Shown here: positions 1 through 9,060 of the stretch, in pieces
Layout: each line of letters opens with the position of its first letter
Position numbering within the stretch: position 1 is the stretch's first letter
NCBI GenBank assembly: GCA_016207825.1
Contig: JACQZI010000010.1
Coordinates: forward strand, 1-64,000
Direction of reading: 5' to 3'
DNA length: 64,000 nt
From: Planctomycetota bacterium
GTDB taxonomy: Bacteria > Planctomycetota > MHYJ01 > JACQXL01 > JACQZI01
Notes under the pieces: generated by a model
Database searches by the model: none
Told to the model about the DNA's origin: nothing
What the model saw: the letters and a program-made list of their open reading frames with translations, nothing else
Position numbers and translations under genes: made by a program

Positions 1-165
1 AGTTAAGGTTTAAGGGTAACATAATGAATCTGTTTAAGTTTGTTAGCAGAGGTTATCGGAAAGAAAAAGCCATAGCGTAGAGGTAAAACAGCTAATAAAC
101 CGAAAGAAGAAACTTATAAAAATTATTCAACAGAGCAGGGGATTTTATACCTTATGAAACCGCTT

Positions 166-903
<738 letters not shown>

Positions 904-954
904 TTATGAATGAATTCTGACAAGAAAATCATCACCTTGTAACGAATATAATTT

Positions 955-1566
955 ATGTTTGAAATAATCTCCAAAGGCGGATTTTTCATCTGGCCGCTCT
1001 TAGTTTGCTCGGTTATTTCACTTGCCGTGATAATCGACCGCTTTTTCGCCCTGCGCCGAGGCCGGCGCGAGTTTGCCGCGTTCGTAAAAGAATTTATTCC
1101 TACATTAGAAAAAAAAGGGATAAAGGAATCTATCGAATTCTGCAGGAAATCACGGGTTCCGCTGGCAAGAATCTACGAAAAAGGGCTGGAAGATTACCAA
1201 TCCAGGATGGATAAAGAACGGACCAAACAGATAATGCAGGAAATCGCCGGGCTGGAACTGCCGTCACTGGAACGGGGCCTGAAAATACTTTCCGTAATTG
1301 CCCATATTTCCCCGCTTTTGGGATTTCTGGGGACGGTCACAGGAATGATAAACGCCTTCCAAACGATACAATCGGCAACCGCTTCCGGAGAACCGGCCGG
1401 GCCGGGTATGCTTGCGGGCGGCATCTGGGAAGCCCTGATAACCACAGCGGTCGGATTAATCGTTGCCATACCCACCTATATCGCTTTTGCCTATTTTTCC
1501 AATGTGGTCGATAAAATGACCAATGATATGGAGCGGCACAGCCGCGAAATGCTGGAAAAATTATGA
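955..1566 (+). CDS. exbB: MotA/TolQ/ExbB-family proton channel
   Basis: Inner-membrane proton-channel subunit of the TolQ/ExbB family, which converts proton motive force into work across the envelope. The 203-residue protein has an N-terminal membrane segment (FIWPLLVCSVISLAVII), a cytoplasmic helical stretch, and the conserved core LLGFLGTVTGMINAF near residue 125 followed by a last membrane pair (ALITTAVGLIVAIPTYIAF). Its end overlaps the start of the next gene by four bases (ATGA), so the two are translationally coupled. No ExbD/TolR partner follows, which is unusual; the large VWA protein takes its place. No clear Shine-Dalgarno sequence precedes the ATG. Confidence 0.88.
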   Translation: MFEIISKGGFFIWPLLVCSVISLAVIIDRFFALRRGRREFAAFVKEFIPTLEKKGIKESIEFCRKSRVPLARIYEKGLEDYQSRMDKERTKQIMQEIAGLELPSLERGLKILSVIAHISPLLGFLGTVTGMINAFQTIQSATASGEPAGPGMLAGGIWEALITTAVGLIVAIPTYIAFAYFSNVVDKMTNDMERHSREMLEKL

Positions 1567-4124
1567 GTCCAGTCAGATTCGAACAGCCCTGGATATTACT
1601 CGCTTGCCTGCCTATCCTGGCAATTCTCTTTTACTTTTCGGGTAAAGGTACGGCGAAACGGGCAAGATGGTGGATTTCTTATACTATCCGCAGTATTATC
1701 GTGATGCTCCTCGTTATAATTTTGGGCGGGGCAAACTTCACGGTGAAAAGCGGAAATCTGTGCAGGATTTATTTGGTGGATAATTCGGGAAGCATTTTCC
1801 TTAACCAGATGGAAGCGCTCGATGCCATCCAGAACGATGCCAAAAAGCTAAAGCCCGATGACCTGGCAGGATTAATAGTTTTCGGAGGAAATGCCTCGGT
1901 AGAAATTGCTCCGGTAAAGGCATCCGAATTCAAGCCCAGCATACAGCTTAATTCATCTATTAACAAAAACCAAACCGATATAGAAAAAGCCCTGCGCACG
2001 GCCACGGAAACATTCCCTGAAGGTTACCAGAAAGAAATAATGCTCTTTTCAGACGGCCTGGAAACCACCGGGTATGCAAAAGAAATTATTCCGATGCTGG
2101 TAAACAGCAGTATCAAAGTAAATGCCATGCCTATCGGAGCCATGAATATAAGCGACCTGGCAATCAATGAATTTTCCCTGCCCGCTGTGACAACGATTAA
2201 CCAGCCGGTAAGCGGAAAAATAATCCTTTCGAGCACTGTCCAGGCAGAAGCATCACTCCATATTTACGAGACGGGAAAAAGCGTCAAACAGTGGAACAAT
2301 CTTAAATTAAACAAGGCTAATCCGTTAACGCTCTCTTTCGAACTTCCCCCTTCGGATACGGCCGTGCAGGAATTTGAGGCAGTTTTGAAGACGGATAATT
2401 TTAATGAACTATGCACCGTGAATAATACAGCCAGGGCCATAACCGCAAGGAAAGACAAGCCATCCATATTTTATTGCGCCGGCGGCCAACCCACGGCGGA
2501 GCTTGCGCAAATCATCAAAACAAACGGTTATTTCAGGCTTGACGAAAAGAAAACATTTGACAACCTGAATTTATACGATGGAATCATTATTGATAACCTA
2601 CCGCTTAATGAACTGAAAAAAGAAGAACTGGATGCGGTTAAGGATTTCGTGCACGGCGGCGGCGGGGTATTAATGATGGGAGGCAAAAAAAGTTATGCCC
2701 TAGGCGGCTATCAGGGTTCGATGCTGGAAGAAATCTCACCGGTCTGGTTCGCGCCTCCCCACAATATCGCCTTAGCAATAATTCTGGACCGTTCTGGAAG
2801 CATGGAAGAACCCATCACCGCGGACAGCAATAAGTGGTCGATCGCCCGGCAGGCCTTAAACGAAGCATTGAAACTCCTTTCCGGCAAGGACGAACTGGAA
2901 ATCATTATTTTCAACGACCGCTACGAGACCATACGTGCCTTACAGAAGATGTCGGATTTATCCGATGTAAACAACCTCCTCAAGCAAATCCAGCCGAACG
3001 GCTCAACGGTAATACTTGCGCCAATCAGGCAAAAGGCATTTAGCGACCTGGCAGGCACCGGAACTGCACGCAAGCATATCATACTCATTTCTGACGGCGC
3101 CAGCACAGGAGGGGAAACCAAAGAAGATGCGTTGAAGCTGGGCGGAGAACTTGCCGGGGCGGGAATAACCATCTCAACCATTGCCACAGGAGAAAGCGTT
3201 GATGAGGATTTCCTTAAAAACGTCACCAATAAAGAAACTAACGGGCGTTTTTACCGGTTGTCCGATTTCCTGACATTATCCGATTTCCTTAAAAACGACC
3301 TCTCCTACTACCAGGGATTATATTATGAAGGCGAAACAAATATCGAAATCATTGCCGAGAAGGAATGGTTCACGGGAATTAATGACCTGCCGCAAGTGGA
3401 TGGCTATAACCGGACGAGCCTCAAGGAAGACGCCGAATCAATCATAGAAACTAAGGGAAACCGCGAGCCGATACTTTCCGGACGGCATTACGGCAAAGGC
3501 AAGGTATTCGCCTTTGCATCAGCCCTTAATAAAGAATGGGCAAAAGAATGGATTGATTGGCAGAGCCTGGGAGAATTCTGGAATATTATTCTTTCCAAAA
3601 TGATTCCATCAGGGGCAAACGGAAAAACCGATTTATCCATCGCCCACCTGGTTTCCGAAGATAACACATTGAAAATAAATATCCGCAATGCCCAAAACGA
3701 ACACAACCTCCAATTCGATATTGAAATAGGAAAACAAGGGTTAAACATATCACGAAAACAGGCTGAACAAACTGCACCGGGCCAATATGAAGCCGCCATC
3801 CCCAACCTGGCCGAGGGCAGTTACACCTGCAACGTTTACCAAACGGCTGCCCGCAACACAGAATTAGTCAAAACGATCCCGTTTGTCATTCCGTACTCTT
3901 CCGAATGGAAAGAATTCGGACAGAACCATCCGTTACTTGCGGAGCTCGCGGAAAAAACCGCCGGCACGCTTGTAAAAGATATTTCGAACATTGAAATGCC
4001 CAAAAAACCGTCCGGGGAAACCTTTTCCGAGCACAGTCAAAATACGCTGATTTTAACGATAATCTTCATTTTAATCCTGGTCGATTTAATAATTAATTTG
4101 CCGTGGCTCACTTCCCGAGCCTGA
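1563..4124 (+). CDS. Membrane protein with two VWA domains and a glutamine-amidotransferase-like middle
   Basis: A large membrane-anchored protein of unknown exact role. Two N-terminal membrane helices (residues about 9-26 and 39-57) are followed by a first VWA domain with the metal-site motif DNSGS at residue 73. A middle region (about 300-385) resembles the amidotransferase-like fold that often accompanies these VWA proteins. A second VWA domain has DRSGSM near residue 407. A C-terminal membrane helix (about 825-847) ends the protein. The architecture matches BatA-like proteins common in Planctomycetota and Bacteroidota. It is coupled to the preceding ExbB-type channel, so a proton-motive-force-linked envelope function is a reasonable inference. 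Domain calls are secure; the function is not known. Confidence 0.8.
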   Translation: MSPVRFEQPWILLACLPILAILFYFSGKGTAKRARWWISYTIRSIIVMLLVIILGGANFTVKSGNLCRIYLVDNSGSIFLNQMEALDAIQNDAKKLKPDDLAGLIVFGGNASVEIAPVKASEFKPSIQLNSSINKNQTDIEKALRTATETFPEGYQKEIMLFSDGLETTGYAKEIIPMLVNSSIKVNAMPIGAMNISDLAINEFSLPAVTTINQPVSGKIILSSTVQAEASLHIYETGKSVKQWNNLKLNKANPLTLSFELPPSDTAVQEFEAVLKTDNFNELCTVNNTARAITARKDKPSIFYCAGGQPTAELAQIIKTNGYFRLDEKKTFDNLNLYDGIIIDNLPLNELKKEELDAVKDFVHGGGGVLMMGGKKSYALGGYQGSMLEEISPVWFAPPHNIALAIILDRSGSMEEPITADSNKWSIARQALNEALKLLSGKDELEIIIFNDRYETIRALQKMSDLSDVNNLLKQIQPNGSTVILAPIRQKAFSDLAGTGTARKHIILISDGASTGGETKEDALKLGGELAGAGITISTIATGESVDEDFLKNVTNKETNGRFYRLSDFLTLSDFLKNDLSYYQGLYYEGETNIEIIAEKEWFTGINDLPQVDGYNRTSLKEDAESIIETKGNREPILSGRHYGKGKVFAFASALNKEWAKEWIDWQSLGEFWNIILSKMIPSGANGKTDLSIAHLVSEDNTLKINIRNAQNEHNLQFDIEIGKQGLNISRKQAEQTAPGQYEAAIPNLAEGSYTCNVYQTAARNTELVKTIPFVIPYSSEWKEFGQNHPLLAELAEKTAGTLVKDISNIEMPKKPSGETFSEHSQNTLILTIIFILILVDLIINLPWLTSRA

Positions 4125-4218
4125 TTTCGCCCTGAAACTAAGCAAATAAGCCCCCTTCAGGTCGCCCGCTTTGCGTCCGCTTTCCGAAATAAATTTTACT
4201 AAAAAAATAATTTTTTAC

Positions 4219-4272
4219 TTGACAAATCTATTTACATGCTGTAAACTCTAATATGTAAATTACGAAGCGTAA
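4219..4272 (+). promoter_or_regulatory. Promoter with palindromic operator upstream of the MerR-like gene
   Basis: TTGACA (4219-4224) and TAAACT (4242-4247) are separated by 17 bases. Between and over the -10 lies the perfect palindrome TTTACA-tgc-TGTAAA (4231-4245). Just downstream is a second one, TTACG-aag-CGTAA (4260-4272), and further GTAA half-sites follow. The position fits autoregulation by the MerR-like product encoded at 4293. Confidence 0.7.
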
Positions 4273-4292
4273 AATTGTAACGGTAACGAATA

Positions 4293-4550
4293 ATGTTAAA
4301 ACCGGAAAAATTATACAAGATAAGCGAAATCCTGGAATTCATGAAAGGCCAAAAAGTAAATATTTCCAGGCAGACGCTCCATAACTATACTTTGATGAAT
4401 CTGGTGACGGTCGCCAAGCGGACATCTTCCGGGCACCGGCTTTATAATGAAGGCGTATTTGAAAGGCTCATGAAAATAGAAACGCTCAAGCGGCATCATC
4501 CTTTATGGGAAGTAAAAAAACTTCTTGGAAAGAAAAAACCTCCCAAGTAA
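4293..4550 (+). CDS. MerR-like DNA-binding regulator (winged HTH only)
   Basis: An 85-residue protein made almost only of a MerR-type winged helix-turn-helix: the start LYKISEILEFMKG, the recognition part SRQTLHNYTLMNLV, the wing KRTSSGHRLY, and then a short helix that in MerR proteins leads to the dimerisation coil. No effector domain follows, so it belongs to the short MerR/HTH_17-like group. It sits 30 bases before the sigma-54 activator and shares its promoter. Palindromes over that promoter suggest autoregulation. The start at 4293 lacks a strong ribosome binding site. Confidence 0.75.
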   Translation: MLKPEKLYKISEILEFMKGQKVNISRQTLHNYTLMNLVTVAKRTSSGHRLYNEGVFERLMKIETLKRHHPLWEVKKLLGKKKPPK

Positions 4551-4580
4551 TTTGTTTTTAAAGAGAGGTATGAGGGGTAT

Positions 4581-5552
4581 ATGATATATCAGATTAATAA
4601 CGGTTATTGCTTCGTGACAGGCGAAAGCCCGGCCATGCAAAAGCTCATTGCGGACGCAAAGAGAGCAGCCGCCTGCAATTCCAACCTGCTTATCACCGGG
4701 GAAACCGGCGTCGGCAAGGAAGTCACTGCGCGTTTCATCCATAACGAAAGCCCCAGAAGGAACGAAAGATTTGTCGTAGCGGACTGCCCTGCCCTTTCTT
4801 CCAGCCTTCTGGAAACGGAATTGTTCGGACATGAAAGAGGCGCCTTCACCGGAGCCGAATCCACCCGGATCGGCCGCTTTGAAACCGCCCATAAAGGGAC
4901 ACTGCTTCTCGATGAAATAAGCGAAATCGACATGAAACTGCAGGCAAAACTCTTGGGGGTGCTCGAAAGGAAAAAGCTGGAACGGGTCGGAAGCAGCGCT
5001 TCAAAAGATATCGATGTCCGGATTATTGCAACAACCAACCTGGATTTATGGGAATCAAGCAGGAACAAATCGTTCCGCCAGGACCTTTACTTCAGGCTGC
5101 ATGTCCTCCATATTGAAATCCCCCCCTTAAGGGAACGGCCGGATGATATCCAGCCGCTGGTAAATTATTTTCTGACTAAACACTGTCATGAAAATAATTT
5201 GCCGATGAAATCATTGAGTGAAAAAGCCATGCAACTCCTGATGGAATACCACTGGCCGGGCAATATCCGTGAATTATCCAACATTATCGAACGGACGATT
5301 GTTGCTTGCCCGGAAAAGGCAATTGACACGGAATATATCATGCCCGCATTAAAAACAAGCGTAAAAACGGATTTGGATACAGAAACACTGGCAGGAAGCC
5401 GATTAGTTGACGTTGAACGTAAAGTAATCACGTCAACCCTAAACAGGTTTGGCGGAAACAAACGAAAGATTGCTGAGATTTTAGGCATCTCTGAACGGAC
5501 ACTGCGTGATAAAATCAGGCAATACGAATTGATAAATAATGAGAGGGCATAG
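4581..5552 (+). CDS. Sigma-54-dependent transcriptional activator without receiver domain
   Basis: Bacterial enhancer-binding protein of 323 residues that remodels RNA polymerase bound to sigma-54. It starts directly with the AAA+ domain: Walker A GETGVGKE near residue 38, the sigma-54 contact loop HERGAFTGA near residue 87, Walker B GTLLLDEI near 109, and an arginine-finger region RQDLYFRLHVLHIEIPPLRER. A C-terminal Fis-type helix-turn-helix (GGNKRKIAEILGISERTLR) binds DNA. There is no N-terminal sensory domain, so control must act through expression or a partner; the MerR-like protein upstream is a candidate. It lies 12 bases upstream of the FliA-type sigma factor. Confidence 0.92.
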   Translation: MIYQINNGYCFVTGESPAMQKLIADAKRAAACNSNLLITGETGVGKEVTARFIHNESPRRNERFVVADCPALSSSLLETELFGHERGAFTGAESTRIGRFETAHKGTLLLDEISEIDMKLQAKLLGVLERKKLERVGSSASKDIDVRIIATTNLDLWESSRNKSFRQDLYFRLHVLHIEIPPLRERPDDIQPLVNYFLTKHCHENNLPMKSLSEKAMQLLMEYHWPGNIRELSNIIERTIVACPEKAIDTEYIMPALKTSVKTDLDTETLAGSRLVDVERKVITSTLNRFGGNKRKIAEILGISERTLRDKIRQYELINNERA

Positions 5553-5564
5553 AAAGGAGAATCT

Positions 5565-6350
5565 ATGCAACAAACGGAAAAAATACCGCCGGAAATAAGG
5601 AAGGTATGGGTAAAATACGGCAAGACAAAGCAGCAGAAATACCGCGATATCCTGATTAAAAACTATTTGCCGATAGTCAAAAGCGTTGCGGAAAAACTCC
5701 GCATGCGGCTGCCCAATTGTGTTGACTTGGATGACCTAGTCAGCGCCGGTGTTTTCGGCCTAGCAGACGCAATCAATCTCTTTGACCTGAAACGCAATAT
5801 TAAATTCGAGACTTACTGCGTTAACCGTATTCGCGGCTCCATGCTGGATGAGCTGCGCGATCTGGACTGGGTGCCCCGGCTTGTCCGGACAAAAGAACAT
5901 CAACTGGATAAAGCCCAGTCAAGCATTGAAAGGCGGCTCGGACGGCAAGCAAACCCCTATGAAGTGGCCAAAGAAATGAAAGTCTCGATGAAAGCTTACC
6001 AAGACTTAAAACGCGAGGCTTCCGTAACCAGCATCCTTCTCTTTAATTATAAGAAAGACATCTCCAGCGAAAATGACCGGACAACCGAACTCTTTGACCT
6101 GATTTGCGATGATAAGGCCGACGACGCCTTCCAGCAAATGCTTCTCCAGGATCTGGCCGACCACATAAAGAACGACCTTTCCGAAAATGAAAGACTGGTT
6201 CTCCAGCTTTATTTCTACGACGACCTGACTATGAAGGAAATCGGGAAAGTGCTGGAAATTTCTGAATCGCGCGTAAGCCAGATTTTTAACAGCGTGATAC
6301 ACCACCTGCGCCGACGTTTCAAAAGACGCCAGCCTGAATGGCTGACATAA
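5565..6350 (+). CDS. fliA: FliA/WhiG-family RNA polymerase sigma factor
   Basis: Alternative sigma-70-type factor of 261 residues in the FliA/SigD/WhiG group. Region 2 is clear (LPIVKSVAEKLRMRLP, DLDDLVSAGVFGL, KFETYCVNRIRGSMLDELR), region 3 follows (about residues 120-150), and region 4 has the helix-turn-helix LTMKEIGKVLEISESRVSQI near 215-235. A good ribosome binding site (AAAGGAG) precedes the ATG. No flagellar genes occur in the window, so the regulon may concern motility elsewhere or a development-like programme, as for WhiG. It forms the last gene of a three-gene regulatory unit. Confidence 0.9.
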   Translation: MQQTEKIPPEIRKVWVKYGKTKQQKYRDILIKNYLPIVKSVAEKLRMRLPNCVDLDDLVSAGVFGLADAINLFDLKRNIKFETYCVNRIRGSMLDELRDLDWVPRLVRTKEHQLDKAQSSIERRLGRQANPYEVAKEMKVSMKAYQDLKREASVTSILLFNYKKDISSENDRTTELFDLICDDKADDAFQQMLLQDLADHIKNDLSENERLVLQLYFYDDLTMKEIGKVLEISESRVSQIFNSVIHHLRRRFKRRQPEWLT

Positions 6351-6378
6351 AAGGGTTTCTGTTCAAGGCGGGACAAAA

Positions 6379-6469
6379 CGGAGAGGCTGGGATTTGAACC
6401 CAGGGTCCCGGCAAAAACCAGGACAACGGCTTAGCAAGCCGCCGCGATCAACCGCTCTGCCACCTCTCC
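6379..6469 (-). tRNA. tRNA-Ser (anticodon GCT)
   Basis: A 91-base class II tRNA. The acceptor GGAGAGG pairs with CCTCTCC. The anticodon loop reads TTGCTAA, giving anticodon GCT. There is a long variable arm and a T-loop TTCAAAT. CCA is not encoded. Confidence 0.95.
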
Positions 6470-6614
6470 ACGCACATGCAATACCCTACTATCATATTTC
6501 CAGCCCGGTAAAAGTCAATATAAACCAAACTCTTTAATTCTGAAAGTTGCACATAAAACTTGATTAAATTATTCTAAGTGTTAAATTATAGGCAGTTGTT
6601 TTAAAGGAGATAAC

Positions 6615-7721
6615 ATGAACCAATTAGCCAGGCAAAGCATCATGAGCATCAAGCCTTACGTTCCAGGAAAACCTATCGAAGAAGTTGCCAGGGAATTAGG
6701 ATTAACAAGCCCCATTATAAAACTGGCTTCCAATGAAAACCCGCTCGGCCCTTCCAAGCACGCCATTAAATCCCTTAAAAAACAACTTGGAAATTTAAAC
6801 CTCTACCCGGATGATAATTGCTATTACCTTTCAAAAGCCCTTGCAGAGAAATTCAAGATTACTGAGAACGAACTTATCCTGGGAAACGGCTCGGTGGAAA
6901 TACTTGAGCTGGTCACCCAAGCATTTGTAAATAAAGGCGATGAAATCGTCATGGCGGAAGACAGTTTTATAATGTACAAAATAGTCACGGCAATTGCTGA
7001 AGGCGTCCGGAAAGCAATTCCTTTAAAAGATTACCGGCATAACCTTGACGCAATGGCGGATGCGGTCACGGAAAAAACTAAGGCAATCTTTATCGCCAAC
7101 CCAAACAACCCCACCGGAACCATGAATACGGCGGAGGAGGTCAAGCGGTTTATGGCTAAGATACCGGAAAATATCATCGTGGTCTTTGACGAAGCCTACC
7201 GCGAATACATCTTGCGGGATGATTTCCCTGATTCGCTCCAGTATTTCCGCCAAGGCAAAAACGTCATAATACTGCGGACATTCTCTAAGATTTACGGCCT
7301 GGCCGGCTTAAGGCTGGGCTACGGCATTGCCAACCAGGGAATAATAGAGGCGCTACGCAAAGTAAGGCTGCCGTTTAACGTCAATAGCCCAGCCCAGATT
7401 GCCGGGTTGGCCGCGCTGAACGACGAAAGCCACGTAAGGCGCAGCATCGAGATAAACATCCAGGGAAAAGAATTCCTTTATGATAAGTTCAAGGAAATCG
7501 GATTAAAATACATCCCTACCGAAGCTAATTTTATATATGTCCTGCCGCCTATAGACAGCGCAGTTTTTTCCCAGGAACTGATGAAAAGCGGCATTATCGT
7601 GCGCCACCTGCCCTTGCAGGATATAAACAACGGCGTGCGCATAACTATCGGAACAAAATCGCAAAACAAGAAATTAATCAAACGCATTAAAGACATTTTT
7701 AAAAAGCACGGCATAAAATAA
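6615..7721 (+). CDS. hisC: Histidinol-phosphate aminotransferase
   Basis: PLP-dependent class I/II aminotransferase that converts imidazole-acetol phosphate to histidinol phosphate, of normal length (368 residues). The N-terminus has the HisC pattern (SIKPYVPGKPIEEVARELG, LASNENPLGPS). The PLP lysine is in RTFSKIYGLAGLRLGYG near residue 224, and the substrate-binding end has NGVRITIG. A strong ribosome binding site (AAGGAG) precedes the start. It stands as a single his gene, followed after 15 bases by the HNH nuclease gene. Confidence 0.93.
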   Translation: MNQLARQSIMSIKPYVPGKPIEEVARELGLTSPIIKLASNENPLGPSKHAIKSLKKQLGNLNLYPDDNCYYLSKALAEKFKITENELILGNGSVEILELVTQAFVNKGDEIVMAEDSFIMYKIVTAIAEGVRKAIPLKDYRHNLDAMADAVTEKTKAIFIANPNNPTGTMNTAEEVKRFMAKIPENIIVVFDEAYREYILRDDFPDSLQYFRQGKNVIILRTFSKIYGLAGLRLGYGIANQGIIEALRKVRLPFNVNSPAQIAGLAALNDESHVRRSIEINIQGKEFLYDKFKEIGLKYIPTEANFIYVLPPIDSAVFSQELMKSGIIVRHLPLQDINNGVRITIGTKSQNKKLIKRIKDIFKKHGIK

Positions 7722-7736
7722 ACCGATTTACTAGGT

Positions 7737-8357
7737 ATGGTAATAAAAAACAACGGTAACGGTTCGGTCCTTGATACGCGCGTTTTGGTCTTAAACAGGC
7801 TGTTTACGGCGATAAAGATTATCACTGTCCGGCGTGCCTTTAAAATGCTCTATAAAAACACCGCAGAGGTGGTGGCCCAGAATAACGGGTCGTTTGCAAC
7901 ATACGATTTTATCAGGTGGATAGACCAGCCGACCAACGGTTCGCGTGAGGACATCATACATACTCCATCCAGGAAACTGAAAGTTCCAAGAGTAATCCGC
8001 CTCTTGAGCTATGACAAACTTCCCAAGCAGGAAGTAAGATTCAGCCGTAAAAGCATTATGGCAAGAGATGAATACCGCTGCCAATACTGCGGGAAAAAGC
8101 TTGCCGCCACCAAATTGAGCATTGACCATATCATCCCCCGCTCGCGCGGAGGCAGTTCCAACTGGGATAACCTGGTCGCCTGTTGCAGTAAATGCAATAC
8201 AAAAAAAGGTGGGAAAACGCCCAAGGAAGCCCGTATGAAGCTTATCCACAAACCAGCGGCGCCTACGATGACACCGCTGTTTTCAGCTCACCTGAAAGAT
8301 AAAAAATACACCTTCTGGAAAGAATTCGTCACGGAAAAGACCCGGATTAGTTTTTAA
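7737..8357 (+). CDS. HNH endonuclease
   Basis: HNH-family nuclease of 206 residues. The N-terminal part ([24 protein letters not shown]) is typical of the widespread stand-alone HNH proteins of this group. The nuclease core at about residues 105-160 has the zinc pair CQYCG, the catalytic [10 protein letters not shown], the asparagine of NWDNLVACC, and the second zinc pair CSKCN. The role of this family in cells is not settled; it is usually chromosomal and conserved rather than a homing intron enzyme. It lies 15 bases after hisC and is probably co-transcribed with it. Confidence 0.88.
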   Translation: MVIKNNGNGSVLDTRVLVLNRLFTAIKIITVRRAFKMLYKNTAEVVAQNNGSFATYDFIRWIDQPTNGSREDIIHTPSRKLKVPRVIRLLSYDKLPKQEVRFSRKSIMARDEYRCQYCGKKLAATKLSIDHIIPRSRGGSSNWDNLVACCSKCNTKKGGKTPKEARMKLIHKPAAPTMTPLFSAHLKDKKYTFWKEFVTEKTRISF

Positions 8358-8587
8358 ACTGATTGCGTTTAAAAACCTGCTCATCGCTCGCGCTCAGTTT
8401 CCAAGCACCCCTTGCACGCTTGCGTGAAAGGACTTTACGCCCGCCCCGTGTTTTCATGCGTGCGCGAAACCCGCATTTCCTTATCCGTTTTAAATTGTGT
8501 GGCCTGTAAGTTAAACTCATATTTACTCCTCCTATTCATTATCGGTAAAAACCGTATAAAACAAGATAGTGTCACCCATCCCGCGCC
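8358..8587. other. Gene-free segment with short palindromes
   Basis: No coding signal. It contains GC-rich short inverted repeats (for example CACGC-tt-GCGTG near 8417) and a CCTGTAAGTTAAAC motif near 8503 related to the TTACAGG-type repeats elsewhere in the window. Confidence 0.5.
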
Positions 8588-8759
8588 TGCGTGGGGCGGG
8601 AGTTGAACCCGCAAGCCTAAAGGCATCCCGATAAAAATGGGCGGAAGAGGACTTGAACCTCCATCCCTTTCGGGACAAGATCCTAAATCTTGCGCGTCTG
8701 CCAGTTCCGCCATCCGCCCATTTTTCATCGGGACGGTCTGCCAGTTCCACCACCCACGC
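8588..8759 (-). tRNA. Split tRNA-Leu-like body that encloses a complete tRNA-Leu gene in its anticodon arm
   Basis: On the minus strand the outer 5' part has acceptor GCGTGGG and a leucine-type D-arm (GTGGAACTGGCAGAC). The outer 3' part has a small class II variable hairpin (GCC-TTTA-GGC), a T-arm GCGGG-TTCAACT-CCCGC and acceptor CCCACGC plus discriminator A. All stems match perfectly. In place of an anticodon loop, the two halves continue as complementary strands (GTCCCGATGAAAAAT against ATTTTTATCGGGAT) that lead straight into the acceptor stem of the inner tRNA-Leu at 8638-8719. The outer body therefore has no anticodon of its own. It could be a tRNA interrupted by a tRNA-bearing insertion, or a stable composite RNA. 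Confidence 0.75.
8638..8719 (-). tRNA. tRNA-Leu (anticodon TAG), nested inside another tRNA-like body
   Basis: An 82-base class II tRNA. The acceptor GGGCGGA pairs with TCCGCCC. The D-arm reads GCGGAACTGGCAGAC. The anticodon stem AAGAT/ATCTT encloses loop TTAGG, read as anticodon TAG. The variable arm is CCC-gaaa-GGG and the T-loop TTCAAGT. The acceptor helix is extended outward by AAAAAT/ATTTTT into the enclosing tRNA-like body. Confidence 0.92.
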
Positions 8760-8839
8760 AGGTGCGGGACGCAATATTATTCTTTCTCTCTCCCTTTAAC
8801 TCTTAAACTTTGCAACCTGTAACTTTTAAACTCCCAGTC

Positions 8840-8913
8840 TACCCCCGGTGTGACTCGAACACACAGCCTACGGATTAGAAATCCGTTGCTCTATCCATTT
8901 GAGCTACGGGGGC
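8840..8913 (-). tRNA. tRNA-Arg (anticodon TCT)
   Basis: A 74-base tRNA with acceptor GCCCCCG/CGGGGGT, anticodon stem CGGAT/ATCCG with loop TTCTA around anticodon TCT, and a standard T-arm (TTCGAGT). CCA is not encoded. Confidence 0.94.
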
Positions 8914-8929
8914 ATCAATAACGAGTCAT

Positions 8930-8974
8930 CACCCCCAGCGAAATCCCGACCTTTCGGGGTTGAGCTACGGGGGC
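8930..8974 (-). pseudogene. Truncated tRNA-like remnant with an embedded palindrome
   Basis: The minus strand begins exactly as the neighbouring tRNA-Arg (GCCCCCGTAGCTCAA). After 15 bases it runs into the hairpin CCCCGAAAGGTCGGG and ends with CTGGGGGT, which can still pair with the acceptor start. Anticodon and T arms are missing. The result is a 45-base collapsed tRNA-like sequence. Confidence 0.55.
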
Positions 8975-8985
8975 GGGTAAAAAAA

Positions 8986-9058
8986 TACGCCCGGCCCGAT
9001 TCGAACGGGCGACCCGTTGATTAAGAATCAACTGCTCTACCAGCTGAGCTACGGGCGT
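8986..9058 (-). tRNA. tRNA-Lys (anticodon CTT)
   Basis: A 73-base tRNA with acceptor ACGCCCG/CGGGCGT, D-arm GCTCAGCTGGTAGAGC, anticodon stem TTGAT/ATCAA around CTT, and T-arm GCCCG-TTCGAAT-CGGGC. CCA is not encoded. Confidence 0.94.
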
Positions 9059-9060
9059 AT

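Noticed and set aside
1-165. Short open frame of 18 codons starting near 24
   Set aside because: Too short and without family pattern; nothing else is seen in this end segment.
947-952. TATAAT as the promoter of the ExbB gene
   Set aside because: It ends two bases before the ATG, so transcription would begin inside the gene, and no -35 lies at 16-18 bases.
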